Below are positions 58,221-64,000 of a stretch of DNA of 64,000 bases, in pieces; positions within the stretch are counted from its first letter, which is position 1, and every line of letters begins with the position of its first letter. The notes beneath the pieces were generated by a model, which did no database searches, had not been told where the DNA came from, and saw only the letters and a program-made list of their open reading frames with translations. The position numbers and the translations under genes were made by a program. The DNA comes from Bradyrhizobium cajani (lineage in GTDB: Bacteria > Pseudomonadota > Alphaproteobacteria > Rhizobiales > Xanthobacteraceae), in NCBI RefSeq assembly GCF_009759665.1, contig NZ_WQNE01000001.1, forward strand, positions 248,001 through 312,000. The letters run 5' to 3'.

Positions 58221-58251
58221 GGCTCGCTGGTGCCACCATCGCCAGCGAGCC
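58221..58251 (+). terminator. Hairpin GGCTCGCTGG / CCAGCGAGCC after gfa
   Basis: A perfect 10-base stem with an 11-base loop, 35 bases after the gfa stop. A second GGTCCC/GGGACC stem follows. No U-tract. Confidence 0.55.
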
Positions 58252-58554
58252 GGACGGTCCCGCCCCGGGACCATCGCGGCGATGACGCCGCCTCTGCACG
58301 ACGCGTAGATGAGGACCATCAGTTCCTCAGTCCTGGTCTCTGAATGACTGCGCAGTGCCGTCAACTTCCATCTTGAAGTCCGCGGTGCCTGCGTTTCTCC
58401 CTCCCTCGACTGAGGCATCCTGCTTCGTCCGCGCAGTCTTCCTGGCGGACGAAGCTTTTTTTGTCGCGCCCGCCTCGCAAGCACGCGGCGTAGACTCCGC
58501 GCCCTGCTTTTGACAAACCACCGATGCAATCTTTTCCCGGTGAAGGCCCCGGCC

Positions 58555-58638
58555 GTGAACACCTGGTTGTGAACACCTGGTTGTGAACACCTGGTTGTGA
58601 ACACCTGGTTGTGAACACTTGGCTGTGAACGCCGGGCC
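58555..58638. repeat. 14-base tandem repeat, about 5.5 copies
   Basis: Units of GTGAACACCTGGTT start at 58555, 58569, 58583 and 58597, then diverged units at 58611 and 58625. The 14-base period is not a multiple of 3, so the array is not coding. Confidence 0.85.
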
Positions 58639-58864
58639 GGCGCGATCTCTGCTACGATCGCGTCGTCACGATGCCGCACGGACTCAATCAATTAAGAAGA
58701 AAACGGGAGGTATCGAGTACATCCTGACATCGCCAATTGCGTTCCTGCCTCCTGCCGGGATTTGCCCGTGCGGGATCACGGGCCGGAATGCTGCGGCGCG
58801 TATTGCGCCGACCGCAATCGGCAAATCTTGAAATCAGCATGCTTATGAAGAGCGAGGGACGATC

Positions 58865-59317
<453 letters not shown>

Positions 59318-59318
59318 C

Positions 59319-61631
59319 ATGAATTACATCGACAATCCTCGGAAACTTCGTGGCTTCGAAAAGAACATCAAGATCGAGAAGATCTCGCGCCGCAGTATCC
59401 TGAAGGGGCTCGGCGTCACCGGCGGCTTCGTGCTTGCTGCGCCCGTGATGTCGCGGCAGGCGCTTGCCTATGAAACCGGCGCCGGAAAGATGCCGCATGG
59501 CGTCGTGGTCGATCCGCGTGTGTTCGTTTCGGTGGCTCCAGACGGCATCGTCACCATCGTCGGACACCGTTCGGAAATGGGCACCGGCGTGCGCACCAGC
59601 CTGCCGTTGATCGTGGCCGAGGAAATGGAGGCCGACTGGACCAGGGTGAAGGTGCAGCAGGCCCATGGCGACGAGGTCAAGTTCGGCAATCAGGATACCG
59701 ACGGCTCGCGCAGCACGCGGCACTACTTGATCCCGATGCGGCAGATCGGCGCCTCTGCGCGCACCATGCTGGAACAGGCCGCGGCAAAGCGCTGGGGCGT
59801 GCCGGCGACCGAGGTCAGGGCCGTCAATCACGAAGTCGTCCACAGCGCTAGCGGACGCAAGCTCGGCTTCGGCGAGCTCGCCGCCGACGCCGCCAAGGAA
59901 TCGGTGCCGAGCATCGAGGGCCTCAAGCTGAAGGACCCCAAGGACTTCCGCTATCTCGGCAAGGGCCAGATCGGCATCGTCGATCTCCACGACATCACCA
60001 CCGGCAAGGCGCGTTATGGCGCCGACGTGCGGCTGCCCGGCATGAAATACGCCGTGATCGCGCGCCCGCCGGTGACCGGCGGCAAGCTGGTCTCGTTCGA
60101 CCCGGACGCCGCGCTGAAGATCTCCGGCGTCGAGAAGGTCATGCAGGTGCGCGGCTGGCCCTGGCCCTCGAAATTCCAGCCGCTCGGCGGCGTCGCCGTG
60201 ATCGCGCGCAACACCGGAGCGGCGATCAAGGGCCGCGACGCATTGAAGCTCGTGTGGGACGATGGTCCCAACGGCAAATACGACTCCGTCGCCTACCGCA
60301 AGGAGCTCGAGGAGGCCTCGCGCAAGCCCGGCCTCGTCCTGCGCAAGGAGGGCGATGCGGACGCTGCGCTGAAGGGCGCCGACAAGGTCATCGTCGGCGA
60401 ATACTACATCCCCCATCTCGCCCATGTCAGCATGGAGACGCCGGTGGCGGTCGCCGACGTCAAGGGCGACAAGGCGGAGATCTGGGCGCCGGTGCAGAGC
60501 CCCGGCGGCACCCGCGAGGACGTCGCCAAGACGCTCGGCATTCCCGAACAGAACGTGACGGTCAACGTCACGCTGCTCGGCGGCGGGTTCGGGCGCAAGT
60601 CGAAATGCGACTTCGCACTCGAGGCCGCGCTGCTCTCCAAGGAGCTCGGCGCCCCGGTGAAGGTGCAGTGGACGCGCGAGGACGACCTCCACAACGGCTT
60701 CCTGCACACCGTCTCGGTCGAGCGGATCGAGGCGGGCCTCGACAAGAACGGCAAGGTGATCGCCTGGCGCCATCGCAGCGTGGCACCCAGCATCGCCTCG
60801 ACGTTTGCTGCCGGCACCGTGCACCAGGCCCCGTTCGAGATCGGCATGGGTCTCGTCGACATGCCGTTCGAGATCGCCAACATCTCCTGCGAGAATCCGG
60901 AAGCGGCCGCGCACACCCGCATCGGCTGGTTCCGCTCGGTCTCGAACATCCCGCGTGCCTTCGCGGTACAGTCGATGGTCGGCGAGATCGCACAGGCGAC
61001 CGGCCGCGACCAGAAGGAAACGCTGCTCGCGCTGATCGGCAGCCCGCGCATCGTCAAGCCTGCGGTGAAAGACCTCTGGAACTACGGCGAGCCCCAGGAC
61101 AGCTACCCGATCGACACCGCGCGCCTGCGCAAGGTGGTCGAGCTGGTTGCCGAGAAGGGCCAATGGGGACGACAGGTGCCGAAGGGCCACGGCCTCGGCA
61201 TCGCCGTGCACCGCAGCTTCGTCAGCTACATCGCGACCATCGTCGAGGTGGCCGTCGACGACAAGGGCAAGCTGACGGTGCCGCGCGTCGACACCGCGAT
61301 CGATTGCGGCACCTATGTCAACCCCGAGCGCATCGCCTCGCAGATCGAGGGCGCAGCGATCATGGGACTGAGTCTTGCCAAGTACGGCGAGATCACCTTC
61401 AAGGACGGCAAGGTCCAGCAGAAGAACTTCGACGACTTCCAGGTCGTCAGGATGGACGAATCTCCCGTGGTGACCAACGTCTACATCGTGCCGCCCGGAC
61501 CCGACACGCCGCCGAGCGGCGTTGGCGAGCCCGGCGTGCCGCCGTTCGCGCCGGCGTTGATCAACGCGATCTTCGCCGCGACCGGAAAGCGCATCCGCAG
61601 CCTTCCAATCGGGAAGCAATTGGAAGCGTAG
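59319..61631 (+). CDS. Tat-exported molybdopterin-binding hydroxylase subunit (IorB-like)
   Basis: A 770-residue large subunit. A Tat signal ([20 protein letters not shown], about residues 26-45) shows it is exported, and the small subunit would hitchhike. Motifs include [21 protein letters not shown] and [14 protein letters not shown], the last containing the catalytic Glu. This is the isoquinoline-1-oxidoreductase/aldehyde dehydrogenase type. Beside methanol oxidation, an aldehyde substrate is plausible but unproven. No cytochrome c subunit is adjacent. Confidence 0.92.
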   Translation: MNYIDNPRKLRGFEKNIKIEKISRRSILKGLGVTGGFVLAAPVMSRQALAYETGAGKMPHGVVVDPRVFVSVAPDGIVTIVGHRSEMGTGVRTSLPLIVAEEMEADWTRVKVQQAHGDEVKFGNQDTDGSRSTRHYLIPMRQIGASARTMLEQAAAKRWGVPATEVRAVNHEVVHSASGRKLGFGELAADAAKESVPSIEGLKLKDPKDFRYLGKGQIGIVDLHDITTGKARYGADVRLPGMKYAVIARPPVTGGKLVSFDPDAALKISGVEKVMQVRGWPWPSKFQPLGGVAVIARNTGAAIKGRDALKLVWDDGPNGKYDSVAYRKELEEASRKPGLVLRKEGDADAALKGADKVIVGEYYIPHLAHVSMETPVAVADVKGDKAEIWAPVQSPGGTREDVAKTLGIPEQNVTVNVTLLGGGFGRKSKCDFALEAALLSKELGAPVKVQWTREDDLHNGFLHTVSVERIEAGLDKNGKVIAWRHRSVAPSIASTFAAGTVHQAPFEIGMGLVDMPFEIANISCENPEAAAHTRIGWFRSVSNIPRAFAVQSMVGEIAQATGRDQKETLLALIGSPRIVKPAVKDLWNYGEPQDSYPIDTARLRKVVELVAEKGQWGRQVPKGHGLGIAVHRSFVSYIATIVEVAVDDKGKLTVPRVDTAIDCGTYVNPERIASQIEGAAIMGLSLAKYGEITFKDGKVQQKNFDDFQVVRMDESPVVTNVYIVPPGPDTPPSGVGEPGVPPFAPALINAIFAATGKRIRSLPIGKQLEA

Positions 61632-61688
61632 ACGCAGGGAACGCAAGCGGCCTTGTGTCGTTTCCATCGATCTGACAGGAGCAGATCG

Positions 61689-61946
61689 ATGACCAACATC
61701 TCAAAGGCGCTCGCAGTCTCGCTGTCGAGCGCTTTTCTTTTGACGACGTCCGGCGCGTTCGCCCAGAGCAACACCACCCCGCCGACCACGGCAACGCGCC
61801 CCGCCACGCCGGACCAGAACTCACTCCCCAACGCCAACGCCCCACCCGCCTCGACCAGCCAGACCACCGGACAGAGCAATACCGATCCCAAGGTTCAGGA
61901 GATGAACCAGAAGGAAAAGGACAAGGTCGACAGGCAGGGGAAGTAG
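61689..61946 (+). CDS. Small exported low-complexity protein
   Basis: An 85-residue protein: signal [20 protein letters not shown] then a Thr/Pro/Asn/Gln-rich segment and a charged end ([14 protein letters not shown]). AGGAGC is before the ATG. No family recognised. It is 57 bases after the IorB-like gene. Confidence 0.6.
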   Translation: MTNISKALAVSLSSAFLLTTSGAFAQSNTTPPTTATRPATPDQNSLPNANAPPASTSQTTGQSNTDPKVQEMNQKEKDKVDRQGK

Positions 61947-61973
61947 CACTGGCACTCTGGCGGTTGGTGCACT

Positions 61974-62085
61974 GCGTTGCCACGCCGTTTGGCCGGGCTT
62001 GTCCCGGCCATCACGACTTTTCACGCGGAACGAAGAACGTGGATGCCCGGGACAAGCCCGGGCATGACGAGAGTGGTGATACAGG
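61974..62085. repeat. Dispersed intergenic repeat (GGCCGGGCTTGTCCCGGCC type)
   Basis: Motifs GGCCGGGCTTGTCCCGGCC and GCCCGGGACAAGCCCGGGC form inverted structures. Similar to other repeats of this genome type. Confidence 0.65.
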
Positions 62086-62101
62086 CGTCAGCTCGCACGC
62101 A

Positions 62102-62133
62102 AAATGCGGCGGACGTTGCCGTCCGCCGCATTT
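62102..62133 (-). terminator. Strong terminator of the third quinoprotein gene
   Basis: A perfect 14-base stem (AAATGCGGCGGACG) with a TTGC loop, followed on the minus strand by TTTT. Confidence 0.85.
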
Positions 62134-62173
62134 GCCCCCTGACGCTCCGCTTCTTTCGATCCGCCAGCGGAGC

Positions 62174-63901
62174 TTATTTCTTCAGCGCGAACACCCAGAT
62201 GACGCCGCCCTGCGGCACATTGGATTCGATGCCGATATTGTTGGTCGCGAGCGCATCCTGGATGCGCTGCGCGTCCACACCCCAACCCGACTGGATCGCG
62301 ATGTATTGCGTGCCGTCGATCTCATAGGACACCGGCATGCCCATGATGCCGGAGTTGGTCTTCTGCTCCCACAACAGCTCGCCGGTCTTGGCATTGAAGG
62401 CACGGAAGTTGCGATCGTTGGTGCCGCCGACGAAGATCAGATCGCCCGCGGTCGCCGTCACCGAGCCGAACAACTGCGACTTCGGGAAGTTGTGCTGCCA
62501 AACCTTCTTGCCCGTGGCGGGGTCCCAGGCCTGGAGCTCGCCGAAATGGTCCGCGCCGGGCTTCGCTTTCAGGCCGATGTCCTCCGGCTTGGTGCCGAGC
62601 CAGAGCTCGCCGGGCTTCAGCGCGATCTTCTCGCCGGTGAAGCCGCCGCAGAAGTTCTCGTTGGCCGGCACGTAGACGAGCTTAGTCCTTTCGCTGTAGG
62701 CCGCCGACGGCCAGTCCTTGCCGCCCCACAGCGACGGGCAGAACTCGACTCGCTTGCCGATCACCGGCTTGTGCGCGGGATCGACGATCGGCTTGCCGCT
62801 CTCGGCATCGATGCCCTTCCAGACATCGGTGGAGACGAACGGCCAGCCGGCGACGTAGTTGATCTTGGTCGGCGTGCGCTCGAGCACCCAGAAGATCGCG
62901 TCGCGGCCCGGATGGACCAGGCTCTTGATGTTGCGGCCGTCGCGTTGCAGATCGATCAGCATCGGCGCCTCGACCTCGTCCCAGTCCCAGGAATCGTTCT
63001 GGTGGTACTGGTGATAGGTCTTGATCTTGCCGTTGTTCGGATCGAGCGCCAGCACCGAGGATGTGTAGAGATTGTCGCCGGGATGCATCTCGCCCGGCCA
63101 TGGCGCGGCGTTGCCGACGCCCCAGTAGATCGTTTTGGTGTCCTTGTCGTAATTGCCGGTCATCCAGGCCGAGCCGCCGCCGTTCTTCCAGTCGTCGCCC
63201 TGCCAGGTGTCGTGACCGGGCTCGCCTTCGCCGGGGATGGTGTAGGTCCGCCACAGCTCCTTGCCGTCCTTGGCATCATAGGCGGCGACATAGCCGCGCA
63301 CGCCGAACTCGCCGCCGGAGCCGCCGACGATGACCTTGCCGTCGACGATCAGCGGCATCAGGGTCATGTACTGACCCTTCTTGTAGTCCTGCACCTTGGT
63401 GTCCCACACCACCTTGCCGGTCTTGGCATCGAGCGCGACGACGTGGTCGTCGGTGGTGGCGAGATAGAGCTTGTCCTCCCAGAGGCCGACGCCGCGGCTG
63501 GTCGGATGCAGCTGGAACAGGTCGTCGGGAAGCTGCCGCTTGTAACGCCAATATTCGTCGCCGGTCTTCGCGTTCAGCGCGATCACCTGCCCCATCGGGG
63601 TTGCCACGAACATCACGCCGTTGTTGACGATCGGCGGCGCCTCGTGGCCTTCGACCACGCCGGTGGCGAAGGTCCAGACCGGCGTGAGATTCTTCACGTT
63701 CGAGGTGTTGATCTGGTCGAGCGGGCTATAGCCCTGCCCATCATAGGTGCGCCGATAGAGCATCCAGTTGCCGGGCTCCGGATTTTCCAGCCGCTGCGAC
63801 GTGACCGGTGCGTAATTCTCGATCGGGCCCGACACGGCAGCTGTCGAGGCAAGGCAGGTGAAGGCGACGAAGCCGGACAGTAACCATTGCTTCCTGGTCA
63901 T
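62174..63901 (-). CDS. PQQ-dependent dehydrogenase with D-x-D but no vicinal disulfide
   Basis: A 575-residue exported quinoprotein. Metal and catalytic residues by alignment: Glu198 (SGGEFG), Asn264 (GVGNAAP), Asp306 and Asp308 in SWDWDEVE, so lanthanide dependence is predicted. The position of the normal Cys-Cys pair is instead QLHPTSRGVG. The substrate is unclear. It is transcribed alone toward the 61.9 kb region, with a strong terminator at its end and no cytochrome beside it. Confidence 0.9.
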   Translation of the reverse strand: MTRKQWLLSGFVAFTCLASTAAVSGPIENYAPVTSQRLENPEPGNWMLYRRTYDGQGYSPLDQINTSNVKNLTPVWTFATGVVEGHEAPPIVNNGVMFVATPMGQVIALNAKTGDEYWRYKRQLPDDLFQLHPTSRGVGLWEDKLYLATTDDHVVALDAKTGKVVWDTKVQDYKKGQYMTLMPLIVDGKVIVGGSGGEFGVRGYVAAYDAKDGKELWRTYTIPGEGEPGHDTWQGDDWKNGGGSAWMTGNYDKDTKTIYWGVGNAAPWPGEMHPGDNLYTSSVLALDPNNGKIKTYHQYHQNDSWDWDEVEAPMLIDLQRDGRNIKSLVHPGRDAIFWVLERTPTKINYVAGWPFVSTDVWKGIDAESGKPIVDPAHKPVIGKRVEFCPSLWGGKDWPSAAYSERTKLVYVPANENFCGGFTGEKIALKPGELWLGTKPEDIGLKAKPGADHFGELQAWDPATGKKVWQHNFPKSQLFGSVTATAGDLIFVGGTNDRNFRAFNAKTGELLWEQKTNSGIMGMPVSYEIDGTQYIAIQSGWGVDAQRIQDALATNNIGIESNVPQGGVIWVFALKK

Positions 63902-64000
63902 GGACGTTTCCCCTTTTCATCCGTTTGAATTCTTGATTTGAATTCTTTGTCGTTCGTCCCGTCGTCCGCCTATCGGCGGATGCGGCCTCTCGCGACGCGG
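63902..64000. other. Upstream region of the third quinoprotein
   Basis: Has a direct repeat TTTGAATTCTT (63923-63933 and 63936-63946), AT-rich and near the promoter. Window ends here. Confidence 0.5.

Larger units (their letters stand above)
58186..58864. other. 679-base intergenic region
   Basis: No convincing gene. It has a hairpin (58221-58251), a GC-rich second stem near 58255-58273, a 14-base tandem array (58555-58638) and the leader of the molybdenum enzyme operon. Confidence 0.6.

Noticed and set aside
58555..58638. Repeat array considered as CRISPR
   Set aside because: Units are 14 bases with no spacers between; no cas genes nearby.
58182..58691. 170-codon leftward frame over the 14-base repeats
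   Set aside because: The tandem repeat creates VHNQVFTTRCSQPG-like blocks by chance; composition is Arg-rich and unlike a real protein.
61964..63883. 639-codon open frame opposite the third quinoprotein
   Set aside because: Shadow frame; the leftward gene has a complete family match.

Overview
The window is about 64 kb of GC-rich DNA, very probably chromosomal, from an alphaproteobacterium. Protein style, codon use, abundant Tat-exported periplasmic proteins, XoxF-type methanol oxidation with a glutathione-dependent formaldehyde pathway, and several families of palindromic intergenic repeats all point to Bradyrhizobium or a close relative. The genus is inferred from these traits, not from a database search.

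Layout. 1-8.7 kb is housekeeping and stress: a cut-off gene start, MarC, a DUF892 ferritin-like protein, an Hsp20-Lon operon, HU, a thiolase and a Tat-exported GH1 glycosidase. 8.8-23 kb is accessory metabolism: a frameshifted LysR gene, an RbsBAC-type sugar ABC transporter, a GntR-controlled aromatic ring-cleavage operon (extradiol dioxygenase, FAD hydroxylase, FAH hydrolase, Bug binding protein), a MarR/cytochrome b561/monooxygenase divergon with two clear palindromic operators, and small unknown genes. Several short fragments here look like leftover 3' ends of genes found elsewhere in the window.

23-64 kb is dominated by one theme: lanthanide/PQQ-dependent periplasmic alcohol oxidation. 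It holds a TonB-dependent receptor, a two-component system next to fghA, a lut-like ABC transporter with a beta-propeller partner and further exported proteins, a quinoprotein-associated sulfur-carrier-like set (CxxxCW protein, zinc metallohydrolase, SoxYZ-like carrier), a second ABC transporter, a lanmodulin homologue (lanM), an unlinked 26-residue pqqA, and three quinoprotein dehydrogenases. All three have the Asp-x-Asp signature of lanthanide-dependent enzymes. The third (62-64 kb) lacks the usual vicinal disulfide. xoxF is followed by its cytochrome xoxG, then frmA and gfa; with fghA these form the route from methanol through S-hydroxymethyl- and S-formyl-glutathione to formate. A Tat-exported molybdenum hydroxylase (IorAB-like) lies between xoxF and the third quinoprotein.

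How it may work together (inference): the TonB receptor and an outer-membrane barrel would import metal, LanM would buffer it in the periplasm, the lut-like ABC system would move it onward, PqqA would supply the PQQ precursor, and the quinoproteins would pass electrons to dedicated c-type cytochromes. Decay is also visible: a transposase carrying a nonsense codon and a frameshift, inside an IS with intact ends, and two genes (LysR, Bug) each broken by one base.
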